From: Micromonospora sp. NBC_01740
GTDB taxonomy: Bacteria; Actinomycetota; Actinomycetes; Mycobacteriales; Micromonosporaceae
Assembly (NCBI RefSeq): GCF_035920365.1
Contig: NZ_CP109150.1
Span: forward strand, 6,386,001-6,450,000
Direction of reading: 5' to 3'
Length of the DNA stretch: 64,000 nt
Shown here: positions 11,901-23,575 of the stretch, one piece after another
Layout: each line of letters starts with the position of its first letter
How positions within the stretch are numbered: the first letter of the stretch is position 1
Notes under the pieces: model-generated
Told to the model about the DNA's origin: nothing
Database searches by the model: none
The model's input: only the letters and a program-made list of their open reading frames with translations
Position numbers and translations under genes: made by a program

Positions 11901-14900
11901 GGCTGGGCCACCTCGGTGCGGCGCAGGGCGGCGGTACGCGGGTCGGTGCCGCCGCCCCGGCCGAGCAGCGCCGCCAGGTCGGAGCCGCCGCCGCGGGGCC
12001 CGGTGAGCAGGTCGGTGAGGTCCAGTTCGGGCAGTGCCGCGGCGATCGGGGCCAGGCACTCGTCCAGCGCGGCGCGGAACACCGGTTCGCGCCGGTACAG
12101 CTCACCGACCAGTCCCGGGTACTGCTCGCCGACGCCGGCGAGCAGGAACGCCACCGGTCGGCCCTGTACCGCCTCCACCCGGCCCATCGGGGGCGGGGCA
12201 CCGTCGCGTCCGGTCAGGGTGCCGACCGTCTCGTCCAGGGTGGCGGTCACCGCCACCCGCCGGTGCTCGAAGGTCTTGCGTCCGACCTGCAACGAGAACG
12301 CCACGTCGGCCAGCCTGGCGTGCGGCTGGCAATCCAGGTGCTCGCCGAGGCGCCGCACCGCGCGGTCCGCCGCGCTCGCGGTCCGGGCCGACACCGGCAC
12401 CACCTGGTACCGGCGGGTGTGCGCCGGGCCGGTCAGCTCGTCGGTCTCCGGCACCTCCGGGCGTACGGGCGGCTCCTGCACGACGACGTGCACGTTGGTG
12501 CCGCCCATCCCGATGGAGTTGAGCCCGGCGATGCGGGGCCGGCCCTCGGTGGCCGGCCACTCGGCGAGATCGACGTTGACGTAGAACGGGCTGTTCTCGA
12601 AGTCGATCGCCGGGTTGGCCTGGGTGTAGTGCAGGGTCGGCGGGATCACCCGGGACTGCAGGGACAGCGCGGTCTTGATCAGGCCGGCGGTACCGGCCGC
12701 GTGGTTCATGTGCCCGACGTTGGTCTTGACCGCGCCGATCGGGCAGTACTGCCGCTGCTCGGTGCTGCCGAATGCCCGGGTCAGCGCGGCGACCTCGATC
12801 GGGTCACCCAGTTCGGTCGCGGTGCCGTGCGCCTCGACGTAGCTGATCTCCTCGGGGCTCACCCCGGCGTCGGCCATCGCGTCGGCGATCACCCGGGCCT
12901 GTCCGGCGACGCTCGGCGCGGTGTAACCGACCTTCAGCGCGCCGTCGTTGTTCATCGCCGAGCCGCGGATGACTCCGTAGACGTGGTCGCCGTCGCGCAG
13001 CGCGGCGTCCAGCCGCTTGAGCACCACGACGGTGGCGCCGTCGCCGAACATCGTCCCGCTGGCCTGCGCGTCGAAGGTGTGCACGTGCCCGTCGCGCGAC
13101 TCCATGCCGCCCGGGGTGGACAGGTGGCCCTGCTTGTCCGGCACCCGAATCGACACGCCGCCGGCCAGCGCCATCTCGCAGTCGCCGCTGCGCAGGCTGC
13201 GGACCGCCAGGTGCACCGCGACCAGTGAGGTGGAGCAGAAGGTCTGCACCGCGACGCTCGGGCCGTGCAGGTCGAACAGGTACGACACGGTGGTGGTCAG
13301 GGCGTCCTTGTCGTTGCCCATGATGAGCTCGTACTCGCTCAGGTCCTCGTGCATGCTCAGCTGGCCGAGCGCGCCGAGCAGGTAGGTGCTGATGTTGGTG
13401 CCACCGAAGACCCCCACCCGCCCCCGGTGCTCCGGCCGGCAGTAGCCGGACTGTTCGAGCGCCTCCCAGCAGACCTCGAGGAAGAGTCGCTGCTGCGGGT
13501 CGGTCAGCGCGGCCATCCGCGGGCTGATGCCGAAGAACCCGGCGTCGAAGCCGGCGATGTCGTCGAGGATCGGACGGGCCGGTACGTAGGCCGGGTCGTG
13601 CGCCAGCTCGGCCGGCACGCCCGCCTCGACCAACTCCTCCGGGGTGAAGAAGCTGATCAGCTCCTCACCGGCGCAGAGGCTGCGCCAGAAGGCGGCCACG
13701 TCCTCGGCGCCCGGGAACCGCCCGGCCATCCCGACGATGGCGATCCGCCGGTCCAGCTGCTCCCCGTCGAGCACCGGCGCGGTCGATGCCGCCAAGACCA
13801 GTTCGGCGCCGCCGGGCGCGGCCGGTGCGGCGACCGGCACGGGTGCCACCGGCGCGGCGACGGCGGCCGGCGCGACGGCCGGCTCTCCGGTCCGGGCCGG
13901 CGCCGCCGGGGCCGGGCCACGCTGCTGCTCGAGCAGCGCGCTGAAGGACCGGACGGTCGGCGCCTCGAACAGCGACACGGTCGGTACCGCCACCGCGAAC
14001 CGGTTCTTGACCAGCCCCAGCAGCCGGGGCACCAGCAGCGAGGTGCCGCCGAGGTCGAAGTAGTTGTCGTGGATGCCGACCGGCTCGATGCCGAGCACGT
14101 CGGACCAGAGTTCGGCCAGCGCCCGCTCGGTGCCGGTCAGCGGCGGGGTGTAGGGCTGCGGCAGATCCGGGCGCGGGTGGCGGATCGCATCCCCGCCGAC
14201 CGGCTCGACGGTCGCGCCGCCGAGGAGGGGCAGCCGGTCGTCCAAGCCGCCGGCGGCGACCACCACGGCGGGCAGCGCGGTGCCGACCAGCCGGTCGAAG
14301 GCGGCCAGGGCCTCGGCGTCGCTCATCGAGTGGCTCGCCATGCTCGCGCCGATCCCGTCGCGCAGCCGCTGCAGGGTGCAGGCCCAGGTGTCCCAGCCGG
14401 CGGAGATCCACCGGCTGCGTCCGTCGGCGCCGGCGTGTGCGAGCGCGGTCAGCGCCGCGTTCGCCGCGGCGTAGCCACCGAAGGTCACCCCGCCGAGCAG
14501 GGCCGAGGTCGAGGAGAAGAGCAGGCACCAGTCCGGTACCAGCCGGTCGTCCAGTCCGGCGACGATCCGGGCGATCACCCGGGCGCCGTCCACCTTGGCT
14601 CCGAACTGCCGGGCCACCGCGGCCCCGTCGAGGTCCCGCAGTGCCACGAAGGTGTCGGTGCCGGCGTCAGCCGCCGCGTGCACCACGCCGTCGATCCGGA
14701 CGTCGGTGAAGAGCGCCCGCATGGCCGCCTCGTCGGTGACGTCGACACGCGGGGTGCGCACCGTCGCGCCGAGCGCCCGCAGGGCCGCCACGGCGGCGTG
14801 CCGGGGGTCGTCCGGGTCGTCGGGCAGCCCACGCCGGCTGGTCAGCACCAGCCCGGCCGCGCCGTTGCGCACCAGGTGCCCGGCGATCGTGAGACCGATG

Positions 14901-17900
14901 TCGCCGAGACCGCCGGTGATCAGGTAGGTGCCGCCGCTGGCCACCGGGTGGGTCTCCAGCGGCGTCGCCGGTGCCTCGTACGTCGGCAGGTACCGGTTGC
15001 CGCCCCGGTGGGCGACGAGCACCCCGTCGGAGCGGCGGCCCAGCTCGGCGGCGAGGGCGTCGGCCATCGCGCCGGGGCCGTACTCCGGGTCGAGGTCGAC
15101 GTTGACGCTCTCCAGGTCCAGGTACTCCTGATTGGCGACCACCGGCAGCACCGCGACCGCGGCCTGGGCCGGCGCGGTGCCACCGACGGTCACCCCGGCA
15201 CTGTCCGGCACCGCCTGGCCGCCCTGGGTGACCACCATCACCCGGGTACCGCTGCGGCCGCTACCGCCGCAGGCGGCGAGCACCGCCGAGGCGCCGTGCA
15301 CCGCGGCGGCGGCCGCGTCGGCCGGCACCGGCTGCGTCATCGACAGGTCGACCACCGTGTTCGGGCCGGCGCCGAGCAGCGCGACGAGGTCGCCGGGGCA
15401 GGTCGCCAGCACCACGTCGCCGCCGGAGCGGCGCAGCCGGGTGGCCAGTTCGTCGGCCACCTCGGTGGCGGCACCGGCACCGGCCGGCGCGAGCAGCACG
15501 TACCGCCCGGCGGTCGGGACGGTGGCGGCACCGGTGGGCGCCGCTCGCCATCGCTGGGTCAGCAACCGCACGTGCTCGTCGCCCGGGGCGGGCTCGGCCT
15601 CGACCGCCTCGGTGCCCGGCCGGGCCACAGCCGGGCTGGCCGGTCGCTCGAACCAGTGCCGCTGCCGCTGGAACGGATAGGTCGGCAGGTCCGCCAGCCG
15701 GGCCGGGCCACCGCGCAGCGCGGACCAGTCGAGGGTCACCCCGATCTCCCACAGCCGCCCACAGGTGTCCAGCAGGCTCGCCACGTCGGCCGCGTCCCCG
15801 CCGGTCGCCACCGCGGGCAGGGTGCCGAGCAGGACGGTGTCCGGCTGATCGGGGAGCTGGCTGGCCAGCAGGTCGCCGAGGACGGTACCCGCGCCCAGCT
15901 CCACCAGGACGTCGACGTCCCGCGGCAACTGCCGGGCCAGGTCGGTACCGTCGGCCGCGACCGTGACCACGGGGATCGCCGGCGCCTGCCGGGTCACCGG
16001 GTCGGACACCTCGGCCGCCTCGGTGCCGCTCGCCGTGTCGTCGGTCGGCCGGGCCCGCAGGCTGGTCAGCCGAAGCGCGTCGGTGAGGGTGAGCACCCCG
16101 GCCAGGCAGTTCCCGACCTGCTCGCCGATCCCCTGGCCGACCAGCACGTCCGGCCGGACCCCGCGGTGCAGCAGCAGCTGGGCGAGCGCGTACTGGACGA
16201 CGAAGTGGAACGACTCGGCCAGTTCCGGCCGGTCGGCCTCGGCACCGGGTCCGGCGTGGAGGAACGGCCGCAGGTCCAGCCCGCAATGCTCGGCGGCGAT
16301 CTCGACGCAGCTGTCCACCGCGGTCGCGTAGGCCGGCTCACGCCGGTAGAGCCCGCCCCCGAGCCCGCGGTGACCGGCACCGGAGTCGGGCAGCAGGAAG
16401 GCCACCCGCGGCCGGTCACGCAGGCTGCGCACACCGGCCGCGCCGGCCGCGGCGGTGAGCCGCCCGGTGGCGTCGGCGGTGTCCGTGGCGAGGACCGCCC
16501 GGCGGAAGCGGTGCTCGGCCCGCCCGCTCTGCAGGGTGTACGCCAGGTCGGCGACGGTGCAGCGGTCCAGCGTGCCGCCCAGCGCGCCGAGCTGCTCACG
16601 CAACGCCGCCGGGTGGTGCGCGGAGACCGGCAGCAGGTACGGGCCGGGTGCCTCGGCGACCGGCTCGGCCTGCGGGGCGGCCTCCAGCACCAGGTGCGCG
16701 TTCGTGCCCGACCAGCCGAACGAGCTGACCCCGGCCAGCCGGGGCCGGTCCTGCTCGGGCAGGTCCAGCGTCGTCGTCGCCGGCCGCACGGTGTCGCTGG
16801 CCAGGGCCGCCTCGGAGGGGTTGACCAGGTTGAGGTTCGGTGGGACCACACCCTGCTTGAGCACCAGCACCGTCTTGATCAGCCCGGCGATGCCGGCCGC
16901 CGCCTGGGTGTGCCCGATGTTGGTCTTCACCGCCCCGACGTGCAGCGGCGTCGCCGGGGACCGGCCGCCGAAGACGTCGCCCAGCGCGCCGAGCTCGATC
17001 GAGTCGCCGAGCCGGGTGCCGGAGCCGTGCGCCTCCACGTAGCAGATCTCGTCCGGGCTGGTCCGCGCGGCGGCCAGCGCCCGGCGGATGACGTCCACCT
17101 GGGCGCCCCGGTTCGGCGCGGTCATCCCGTTGCTGTGACCGTCCTGGTTGACCGCCGAGCCGCGGATCACCGCGTGGATCCGGCGGCCGTTGCGCAGCGC
17201 GTCGGAGAGCCGCTCCAGCACCACCACCCCGGCGCCCTCGCCCATCACGTAGCCGTCGGCGTCGGCGTCGAAGGTCTTGTTCAGGCCGTCCCGGGAGAGC
17301 ATCGAGGTGGCGCAGGCGTTGACGTACAGATCGGGTTGGATGAGCAGGAAGCCGCCCGCGGCCACCGCCAGGTCGCACTCGCCGCGGCGCAGCGCCGCAC
17401 TGGAGAGGTGCACCGCGACCAGCGACGACGAGCACGCGGTGTCCAGGGTGACGGTCGGGCCGCGCAGGTCGAAGTGGTACGCGAGGCGGCCGGCGACCAC
17501 GCTCGCCGAGCTGCCCTGCCCGGCGTACGGGTCGGTGAAGGCGGCGGCGCCCTGCAGGTCGGACTGCAACCGGCCGTACTGGGTGGTGTCCGAGAAGCCG
17601 ATCATCACCGAGGTGCGGCTGCCCGCCACCCGGGCCGGCGGGGTGCCGGCGTCCTCCAGCGCCTCCCAGGTCAGCTCCATCAGCAGCCGCTGCTGCGGGT
17701 CCATCCGCAGCGCCTCCCGGGGTGGCGAGCCGAAGAACCCGGAGTCCCAGCGGGTGATGTCGGAGAGGAAGGCTCCGCGACGGGTGTAGACGCCGTGGTC
17801 GGCGACGTACGGGTCGAGGTCGTACCGGCCGTCCGGCGCGTCGTCGAGCACCGCGCTACGCCCGTCGCGGAGCAGTTCCCAGTAGGCGTCCACGTTCTGC

Positions 17901-18043
17901 GCGCCGGGCAACCGGCAGGACAGGCCCACGATGGCGATCGGCTCGTGCCGGCCGGCATCGGCCTCGGCGAGCTGCCGGCGCGCCTCAGTCAGGTCGACGG
18001 TGACCCGCTTGAGATATTCGCGGAGCTTGTTCTCGGCTGCCAT
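8999..18043 (-). CDS. Two-module type I PKS: KS-AT(inactive)-KR-ACP, KS-AT-KR-ACP
   Basis: 3014 residues. An N-terminal coiled docking helix (about 1-30) precedes KS (Cys about 204 in DTACSSS). The next AT is degraded: the GHSxG elbow reads GQGIGE (about 636-641) and the whole segment with the HAFH/YASH motif is gone. KR (about 1035-1285) keeps TGGLGDIG, Ser and Tyr about 1191. ACP has Ser about 1335 in LGGTSL. A Pro/Ala-rich linker leads to the second KS (Cys about 1603, TFCSTS), then an intact AT with GYSLGE (Ser about 2075) and HAFH (about 2174), predicting malonyl-CoA. An intact KR (SSITS, DYCAAN) and an ACP with LGGNSL (Ser about 2941) follow. Each module should leave a beta-hydroxyl. 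The C terminus is a basic tail, not a standard docking helix, so the next partner is unclear. Confidence 0.95.
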   Translation of the reverse strand: MAAENKLREYLKRVTVDLTEARRQLAEADAGRHEPIAIVGLSCRLPGAQNVDAYWELLRDGRSAVLDDAPDGRYDLDPYVADHGVYTRRGAFLSDITRWDSGFFGSPPREALRMDPQQRLLMELTWEALEDAGTPPARVAGSRTSVMIGFSDTTQYGRLQSDLQGAAAFTDPYAGQGSSASVVAGRLAYHFDLRGPTVTLDTACSSSLVAVHLSSAALRRGECDLAVAAGGFLLIQPDLYVNACATSMLSRDGLNKTFDADADGYVMGEGAGVVVLERLSDALRNGRRIHAVIRGSAVNQDGHSNGMTAPNRGAQVDVIRRALAAARTSPDEICYVEAHGSGTRLGDSIELGALGDVFGGRSPATPLHVGAVKTNIGHTQAAAGIAGLIKTVLVLKQGVVPPNLNLVNPSEAALASDTVRPATTTLDLPEQDRPRLAGVSSFGWSGTNAHLVLEAAPQAEPVAEAPGPYLLPVSAHHPAALREQLGALGGTLDRCTVADLAYTLQSGRAEHRFRRAVLATDTADATGRLTAAAGAAGVRSLRDRPRVAFLLPDSGAGHRGLGGGLYRREPAYATAVDSCVEIAAEHCGLDLRPFLHAGPGAEADRPELAESFHFVVQYALAQLLLHRGVRPDVLVGQGIGEQVGNCLAGVLTLTDALRLTSLRARPTDDTASGTEAAEVSDPVTRQAPAIPVVTVAADGTDLARQLPRDVDVLVELGAGTVLGDLLASQLPDQPDTVLLGTLPAVATGGDAADVASLLDTCGRLWEIGVTLDWSALRGGPARLADLPTYPFQRQRHWFERPASPAVARPGTEAVEAEPAPGDEHVRLLTQRWRAAPTGAATVPTAGRYVLLAPAGAGAATEVADELATRLRRSGGDVVLATCPGDLVALLGAGPNTVVDLSMTQPVPADAAAAAVHGASAVLAACGGSGRSGTRVMVVTQGGQAVPDSAGVTVGGTAPAQAAVAVLPVVANQEYLDLESVNVDLDPEYGPGAMADALAAELGRRSDGVLVAHRGGNRYLPTYEAPATPLETHPVASGGTYLITGGLGDIGLTIAGHLVRNGAAGLVLTSRRGLPDDPDDPRHAAVAALRALGATVRTPRVDVTDEAAMRALFTDVRIDGVVHAAADAGTDTFVALRDLDGAAVARQFGAKVDGARVIARIVAGLDDRLVPDWCLLFSSTSALLGGVTFGGYAAANAALTALAHAGADGRSRWISAGWDTWACTLQRLRDGIGASMASHSMSDAEALAAFDRLVGTALPAVVVAAGGLDDRLPLLGGATVEPVGGDAIRHPRPDLPQPYTPPLTGTERALAELWSDVLGIEPVGIHDNYFDLGGTSLLVPRLLGLVKNRFAVAVPTVSLFEAPTVRSFSALLEQQRGPAPAAPARTGEPAVAPAAVAAPVAPVPVAAPAAPGGAELVLAASTAPVLDGEQLDRRIAIVGMAGRFPGAEDVAAFWRSLCAGEELISFFTPEELVEAGVPAELAHDPAYVPARPILDDIAGFDAGFFGISPRMAALTDPQQRLFLEVCWEALEQSGYCRPEHRGRVGVFGGTNISTYLLGALGQLSMHEDLSEYELIMGNDKDALTTTVSYLFDLHGPSVAVQTFCSTSLVAVHLAVRSLRSGDCEMALAGGVSIRVPDKQGHLSTPGGMESRDGHVHTFDAQASGTMFGDGATVVVLKRLDAALRDGDHVYGVIRGSAMNNDGALKVGYTAPSVAGQARVIADAMADAGVSPEEISYVEAHGTATELGDPIEVAALTRAFGSTEQRQYCPIGAVKTNVGHMNHAAGTAGLIKTALSLQSRVIPPTLHYTQANPAIDFENSPFYVNVDLAEWPATEGRPRIAGLNSIGMGGTNVHVVVQEPPVRPEVPETDELTGPAHTRRYQVVPVSARTASAADRAVRRLGEHLDCQPHARLADVAFSLQVGRKTFEHRRVAVTATLDETVGTLTGRDGAPPPMGRVEAVQGRPVAFLLAGVGEQYPGLVGELYRREPVFRAALDECLAPIAAALPELDLTDLLTGPRGGGSDLAALLGRGGGTDPRTAALRRTEVAQPLLFAVDYALASTLLAWGLRPTAMLGYSLGEYVAACLAGVLSLPDAIALVVHRAKLIGALETGSMAAVPLAADELRRRFRLEQRGLDIAAINGPETVVVAGPTAALDQLAADLRQAEIPCRPLETSHAFHSRMLAGISDELTAWVAANIRLNPPRLPYISNVTGALADAALVRDPAYWARHMCQPVQFEAGVQVLLADPELALVEIGPGQSLGALVRSAGCPPQRWPLITATLPAGSDPRPADLVLTDALARLWLTGVEIDWAAHHGRGDGATPVYRAAPGRIPLPTYPFERQRYWIEQTPMTAGREGGAELPAEPTSLAEIGRIPRLPEEQWLHLPVWRQTAAPAADERQPDSWLVYAGTGATADGVLAELERTAAATGARLTVVRAGTEYHAAADGYTVRPGDPTDALTMLRALRAAGVGLDRVVHLWTLGELPDDDRTVSLGLHTLVALARAAAELGLDRWALDIVSTGSQQVLDGAEARPASATVLGPALVIPLEYPSVSTRLVDVEPATPAGAVVAELRRPRTEPTVAIRAGRRWVCGYESIPPADLDTARQVLRDGGVYLITGGLGGIGLGLAAQLTQDCRARLVLFGRTGLPATERWAGILAGSDKVDESTRSRVERVQALVEAGAEVEIVVGDVADPTDVRRAVDTARERFGALHGILHTAGVPGTGLMQFKLPTDSDLVLAPKVAGTRAIVEALRVGADDEIRLDFLVLFSSITSATGGGPGQVDYCAANAYLDRYANMLTAAGRPTLSVDWGEWAWNAWDGGLSGFDSEVQAFFSANRARFGITFEEGWRTLLRALASGESQLVAATQDLATMVRFSRWFNVEAVTAPNGTASSEARHPRPELVTRYQEPTGPTELGVAEVWCDSLKLERVGVADNYFELGGNSLLGIALLNTLRRRFAEAELPPHILYEAPTVAALARVIDGTAARAAAAAEDDGQLRAQLRRSGLKTAAARRRAS

Positions 18044-18090
18044 CTGTCAAATCCCCTGTCCTAGCGCGTGGGTGGTGAGAAGCTGGATCG

Positions 18091-21000
18091 TCAGAGCTGG
18101 GTGTCGATGTACTGGAAGATCTCCTCGTCCGAGGCGGCATCCAGCTGCGCCTTCGACGCCTCCGCGCTGGTCCCCAGGCCGAGCCGGAGCAGGGCCGCCT
18201 GCAACGTCGCCACCACCCGGTCCCGCTCCCCGGTGTCGTCGTCGGCGAGTTGCGCGGTGATCCGGTCGAGGGTCTCGGTCAGCACGTCGTTGACCGCCGG
18301 CGCCGCCGGCGCCAGCTCGCCGAGCAGGTAGTCGGCCAGCGCGTCGACGGTGGGGTGGTCGAAGACCAACGCCGCCGGCAACTGCACGCCCAGCTCCGAG
18401 TTGAGCCGGTTGCGCAGTTCGACCGCGGTCAGCGAGTCGAAGCCCATCTCGCTGAAGGTCCGGTCCATCTTCACCGCGGCGGCCGAGCCGTGCGCCAGCA
18501 CCCGGGCGACGTGCGAGCGCAGCGCCGCCACGATCTCCGCCCGGGCCTCGTCGGTCGGCAGGGCGGCGAGCCGGGCGACCGGGCCGAAGGCGCTCGCCGC
18601 GCTGCCGCCCTGCGGTCGCAGGGCGGGCTGGACCAGGCCGCGCAGCACCACCGGGATGTCGTCGCCGCTCTCGGCCCGCGAGCGCAGCGCCGCCAGGTCC
18701 CAGCGGCAGGCCACCACCAGCGGGTCGCCGGTCGTTGCTTCGCGCAGCGCCGTGTCGAACAGGTCCAGGCCCTGCTCGGCCGAGATGGCCGCCACGCCGG
18801 CCCGGGACAGCCGGGCCTCGTCGGCCGCGGTCAGCTCCGCGGCCATTCCGGTCGACATCGACCACATGCCCCAGGAGATGGAGAGCGCCGGCAGCCCGGA
18901 CGCCCGCCGGTGGGCGGCGAGCGCGTCGAGGAAGCTGTTCGCCGCCGCGTAGTTGCCCTGCCCCGCGTTGCCGAGCACCCCGGCGATCGAGGAGAACAGC
19001 ACGAAGGCCCGCAGGGGCAGGTCGGCGGTCAGCTCGTGCAGCAGCCAGGCGGCCTGGGCCTTGGGCCGGAAGACCGACTCCAGCCGCTGTGGCGTGAGCC
19101 CCTCCAGCAGCGCGTCGTCGAGCACCCCGGCGGCGTGCACCACGGCGGTCAGCGGCCGGTCGGCCGGCACCGAGGCCAGCAGTTCGGCCAGCGCCGGGGC
19201 GTCCGCGACGTCGCAGGCGGCGACCCGGACCGAGGCGCCGAGGCCTTCCAGCTGGGCGACGAGTTCGGCCGCGCCGCTGGCCGCCGGACCGCGCCGGGAG
19301 GTCAGCAACAGATGTTGTACGCCGAAGCGCTGCACCAGCCGGGTCGCGACCAGTGCGCCGAGACCGCCGGTACCGCCGGTGACCAGCACCGTCCCGTCCG
19401 CCAGGTCCAGCTCGTCCACCGGGGCGGGCGACCGACGGCTGACCCGCGGCACCAGGATCTTCTCCGCCTCGACCAGGCACTGCGACTCGCCCTTGCCGAC
19501 CGCGGCGGCCAGCCGGCCCCACGGCGCGTCACCGGCGTCTGCCCGCAGGTCGGCCAGCACGAACCGGCCGGGGTGCTCGACCTGCGCGGCGCGGACCAGT
19601 CCCCACACCGCGCCGGTGCGCACCGACCGCGGGTCGGCCAGGAAGACCAGCCGGGATCCGGCCAGCCGCTCGTCGGCGACCCACTGCTGCATGGCCTCCA
19701 GCGCCCGCCCCGTCAGCTCGCGGGCGGCGGTCGGCACGTCCGGCTCGGTGCCGGCGCCGGAGAAGACCGCGAAGTCGCACCGCTCGCCGCCGGCCACCGC
19801 GGCGGCCAGCGCGGCCACCGTCGGGTGACCGGGCAGCCCGGCCACCGGCTCGCCGAGGTACCGCCAGGTCGGCGCCTCGTCGGCGCCGGCGACCGGCAGG
19901 TCCACCCAGTCCAGGCCGAAGAACCCGGCCGGCCCGGTGGCCCGGCCCATCGCGGTGACAATCGAGGCGATGGAGACCGGCCGGACCCGCAGCTCCTCGA
20001 TGGCGAGTACCAGCCGGCCGTCCGCGTCGGCGGCCTCGACCGCGAGCTTGTCCGCGCCGTCGGAGCTGAGCCGGACCCGCAGCGCCGAGGCGCCGTGGCC
20101 AGCCAGCCGGACCCCCCGGAAGACGAACGGCAACCGCAGCTCGTCCGAACCACCCTCGAAGATGTACGGATGGAACGCCGTGTCCAGCAGCACCGGGTGC
20201 AGTCCGAAGCCCTCGGTCTCGGCAGCCTGCGGCAGGGCGACGTCGACGTAGAGCGCGTCGTCGGCCCGCCAGGCGGCCTGTACGCCGCGGAACGCGTCAC
20301 CGTACTCGTAGCCGAGTTCGGCCAGCCGGTCGTACGCGCCGTCGAAGGCGATCGGGACGGCACCCGCCGGCGGCCACGAGGTCGCCCAGCCGCACCGGCC
20401 GTCGGTGCCGCCGCCGTCCGGGGCGAGGATGCCGCTGGCGTGTCGTACCCAGGTGTCGTCGCCGTCGGCGCGGGCGTAGACGCCCACCGTGCCGTCGCCA
20501 CCGTCGGCCACCACCTGTAGCGAGAGTCCGCCGTCGGCGGGCAGCACCAGCGGCGCCTCGAAGGTCAGCTCCACCACCTCGGCCAGCCCGGCCTGGGCAC
20601 CGACCTGGCCGACCACGTCGAGCAGGGCGGCGCCGGGCACGACCACCCCGCCACCGACCGCGTGGTCGGCGAGCCAGGGGAGCTCGGTCAGTGACACCCG
20701 GCCGGTGACCACCACCCGGGTACCGTCGGCGACGTCGACCGCGGCGCGCAGCAGCGGGTGGTTGACCGGGCGCAGCCCGGCCGAGGCGACGTCCGCGCTG
20801 GAGCGCCGGTGGATCAGCCAGTAGCGCTCCCGCTCGAACGCGTAGGTCGGCAGGTCGACGGCGCGACCGTCGGCCGCCAGGGCCGCCCAGTCGACGGGCA
20901 CGCCGACCACGAACGCTTCGGCGAGGCAGCCGTGGAGCGCCTCCAGCTCCTCCTGCTTGCGTCGGTAGGTGGCGGTTACGACCGCCCGCTGGTCGGTGAG

Positions 21001-23538
21001 GCAGTTGCCGGCCATCCCGGAGAGCACCGGCAACGGACCGACCTCCAGGTAGACGTCGGTGCCGGCGGCCTCCAGCAGCTCGATCATCGGTGCGAAGCCG
21101 ACGGTCTGGCGGATCTGGTCCACCCAGTAGTCGGGGTCGGTCCAGGACCGCTCCGGCCCGAGGTTGGTCTCGTAAGGCAGCTGGGCCGCGCCGAAACTGG
21201 TCGCTTTCAGCTCGCGGGCGAACTCGTCGAGCATCGGCTCCATCAGCGGCGAGTGGAACGCGTGGCTGACCGGCAGCCGTCCGGTGCGCTTGCCAAGCGC
21301 GCGCCAGTGCGCCTGCACGGCGAGGCAGGACTGCTCGTCGCCGGAGACCACCACGTCACCGGGGCTGTTGATCGCGGCGATCCCGACCAGGTGCTCCATC
21401 CCCGCCAGCGAGGCGCGTACCTCGGCGGCCGGTGCCGCCACCGCGACCATCGCGCCGTCGGCGGGCAGGTTCTGCATCAGCCGGGCGCGGGTGGCGACCA
21501 GGCGGGCGGCGTCGGCCAGCGTCCAGATGCCGGCCACGTGCGCGGCGGCGATCTCGCCGACGGAGTGCCCGGCCAGCCTGGTCGGGCGTACCCCGAGCGA
21601 GGTGAGCAGCCGGAAGGCGGCCACCTCGTAGACGAAGAGCGCCGGCTGGGTGTAGAGGGTCTGGTTCAGCGCCGCCGCGCCGGCCGTGTTCGGCTCGGCC
21701 CACATCACCTCGCGCAGCGGCCGCTCCAGGTACGGGTCGAGCGCCGCGCAGGCCTCGTCGAAGGCCGCCGCGAAGACCGGGAACGCCCGGTACAGGTCCC
21801 GGCCCATGCCGGGGCGCTGGCCACCCTGCCCGGTGAAGAGGAAGGTGGTCGACACCTGGCCCCGGGCGACGCCGGCCGGTACCACCGCGCCGGGCCGGCC
21901 GTCGACGTATCCGGCCAGCCGGTCGACGAGCTCGGCGCGGTCCCGGCCGACGACCACCGCCCGGTGGTCGAAACGGGCCCGGGTGTCGGCCAGCGAGAAG
22001 GCGATGTCGGCAGGCCGTACGGCGGCGTCGGCGAGCACCCGGTCGTGCAGTCGCCGGGCCTGCCGGCGCAGCGCGGTCGGGGTGCGGGCGGAGATCACCC
22101 AGGCGTGCGGGCCTGGGTGCCCGGCTGCCGGTGCGGGCGCCTGCGCCTCGGTGGGCTCCTCCAGGATCACGTGCGCGTTGGTCCCGCTGATGCCGAACGA
22201 GGACATCCCGGCCCGGCGCGGCTGCTCGTCCAGGCGGGCCCAGGGCCGCGCCTCGGTGAGCAGTTCCACCGCGCCGGAGCTCCAGTCGACGTGGTGCGTC
22301 GGCTCGGTGACGTTCACCGTCCGGGGCATCGTGCCGTGCCGCATCGCCATGATCAGTTTGATCAGGCCACCGACGCCGGCCGCGGCCTGGCTGTGCCCGA
22401 TGTTGGACTTCAACGAGCCCAGCCACAGCGGCCGGTCGGCCGGGCGGTTCTGCCCGTAGGTGGCGAGGATGGCGGTCGCCTCGATCGGGTCACCCAGCGG
22501 CGTGCCGGTGCCGTGCGCCTCGACCAGGTCGATCGCGGCCGGCTCCAGCCGCGCGTCGGCCAGCGCCCGCCGGATGACCCGCTCCTGGGCGCGCCCGCTG
22601 GGGGCGGTCATCCCGTTGCTCGTACCGTCCTGGTTCACCGCGATGCCGCGGATGACGCTCAGGATCCGGCGACCGTTGCGCCGCGCGTCGGAGAGCCGTT
22701 CGAGCAGCAGCACGCCCGCTCCCTCGGCCCACACCGCACCGTCGGCGTCGTCGGAGAACGCCTTGCACCGGCCGTCGGTGGCCAGGGCCCGCTGGCGGGA
22801 GAACTCGACGAACGGATCGGGTACCGCCATCACGGTGACCCCACCGGCGAGCGCCATCGGGCAGTCCCCGGACCGCAGTGCCTGCACGGCCAGGTCCAGC
22901 GCGACCAGCGAGGACGAGCAGGCGGTGTCCAGGGTGACCGCCGGGCCCTCCAACCCGAACGTGTAGGCCACCCGGCCGGAGAGCACGCTCGGCACGCTGG
23001 AGACCATCAGGGTGCCCTCGACGCTCGTCGGCATGTCACCGAGGAACTGGGTCGAGTAGTGGTCGTACATCATCCCCGACCAGATGCCCACCCGGTCGCC
23101 GCGCACCGTGGCAGGGTCGATGCCGGCCCGCTCGAACGCCTCCCAGGTGATCTCCAGGAAGAGTCGGTGGTGCGGATCGGTCGCCAGGGCCTGCCGGGGG
23201 CTCATGTTGAAGAACGGTGCGTCGAAGCCGGCCGGGTCGTCGATGAAGCCACCCCGGCGGGTGTACGAGGTGCCGTAAGCGTCCGGGTCCGGGTTGTAGA
23301 GCTTCTCCAGGTCCCAGCCACGGTCGGTCGGGAACTCGCCGGTGGCGTCCACCTCGCCGGCGACGACGTCCCAGAGCTGCTCCGGGGTCGTCACGGCGCC
23401 GGGGTAGCGACAGGCCATGCCGATGACCGCGACGGGCTCGTGGTGCCGTTCGTCGGCCACGGCCAGCTGCTGCTTCGCATCGGCCAGATCAGCGGTGACC
23501 CGCCTGAGATAGTCACGGAGCTTGTCTTCGATCGCCAT
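18091..23538 (-). CDS. One-module type I PKS: KS-AT-DH-KR-ACP
   Basis: 1815 residues. Docking helix (about 1-30); KS Cys about 207 with EAHGTGT and KSNIGH; AT with GHSVGE (Ser about 659) and HAFH (about 759), predicting malonyl-CoA; DH with HxxxGxxxxP (His about 959) and the second motif [11 protein letters not shown] (Asp about 1119); KR with [11 protein letters not shown] (about 1473, B-type) and Tyr about 1530; ACP Ser about 1702 in GFDSL. All catalytic residues are present, so the module should add an acetate-type unit and leave a double bond. The C-terminal tail ending [12 protein letters not shown] resembles a class 1 docking element and should meet the helix of the two-module PKS. GGGGAGGGA lies upstream of the ATG. 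Confidence 0.95.
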   Translation of the reverse strand: MAIEDKLRDYLRRVTADLADAKQQLAVADERHHEPVAVIGMACRYPGAVTTPEQLWDVVAGEVDATGEFPTDRGWDLEKLYNPDPDAYGTSYTRRGGFIDDPAGFDAPFFNMSPRQALATDPHHRLFLEITWEAFERAGIDPATVRGDRVGIWSGMMYDHYSTQFLGDMPTSVEGTLMVSSVPSVLSGRVAYTFGLEGPAVTLDTACSSSLVALDLAVQALRSGDCPMALAGGVTVMAVPDPFVEFSRQRALATDGRCKAFSDDADGAVWAEGAGVLLLERLSDARRNGRRILSVIRGIAVNQDGTSNGMTAPSGRAQERVIRRALADARLEPAAIDLVEAHGTGTPLGDPIEATAILATYGQNRPADRPLWLGSLKSNIGHSQAAAGVGGLIKLIMAMRHGTMPRTVNVTEPTHHVDWSSGAVELLTEARPWARLDEQPRRAGMSSFGISGTNAHVILEEPTEAQAPAPAAGHPGPHAWVISARTPTALRRQARRLHDRVLADAAVRPADIAFSLADTRARFDHRAVVVGRDRAELVDRLAGYVDGRPGAVVPAGVARGQVSTTFLFTGQGGQRPGMGRDLYRAFPVFAAAFDEACAALDPYLERPLREVMWAEPNTAGAAALNQTLYTQPALFVYEVAAFRLLTSLGVRPTRLAGHSVGEIAAAHVAGIWTLADAARLVATRARLMQNLPADGAMVAVAAPAAEVRASLAGMEHLVGIAAINSPGDVVVSGDEQSCLAVQAHWRALGKRTGRLPVSHAFHSPLMEPMLDEFARELKATSFGAAQLPYETNLGPERSWTDPDYWVDQIRQTVGFAPMIELLEAAGTDVYLEVGPLPVLSGMAGNCLTDQRAVVTATYRRKQEELEALHGCLAEAFVVGVPVDWAALAADGRAVDLPTYAFERERYWLIHRRSSADVASAGLRPVNHPLLRAAVDVADGTRVVVTGRVSLTELPWLADHAVGGGVVVPGAALLDVVGQVGAQAGLAEVVELTFEAPLVLPADGGLSLQVVADGGDGTVGVYARADGDDTWVRHASGILAPDGGGTDGRCGWATSWPPAGAVPIAFDGAYDRLAELGYEYGDAFRGVQAAWRADDALYVDVALPQAAETEGFGLHPVLLDTAFHPYIFEGGSDELRLPFVFRGVRLAGHGASALRVRLSSDGADKLAVEAADADGRLVLAIEELRVRPVSIASIVTAMGRATGPAGFFGLDWVDLPVAGADEAPTWRYLGEPVAGLPGHPTVAALAAAVAGGERCDFAVFSGAGTEPDVPTAARELTGRALEAMQQWVADERLAGSRLVFLADPRSVRTGAVWGLVRAAQVEHPGRFVLADLRADAGDAPWGRLAAAVGKGESQCLVEAEKILVPRVSRRSPAPVDELDLADGTVLVTGGTGGLGALVATRLVQRFGVQHLLLTSRRGPAASGAAELVAQLEGLGASVRVAACDVADAPALAELLASVPADRPLTAVVHAAGVLDDALLEGLTPQRLESVFRPKAQAAWLLHELTADLPLRAFVLFSSIAGVLGNAGQGNYAAANSFLDALAAHRRASGLPALSISWGMWSMSTGMAAELTAADEARLSRAGVAAISAEQGLDLFDTALREATTGDPLVVACRWDLAALRSRAESGDDIPVVLRGLVQPALRPQGGSAASAFGPVARLAALPTDEARAEIVAALRSHVARVLAHGSAAAVKMDRTFSEMGFDSLTAVELRNRLNSELGVQLPAALVFDHPTVDALADYLLGELAPAAPAVNDVLTETLDRITAQLADDDTGERDRVVATLQAALLRLGLGTSAEASKAQLDAASDEEIFQYIDTQL

Positions 23539-23575
23539 GGCTGTCCCTCCCCTTCTTCGTGTGTCCGGTGTGGTT

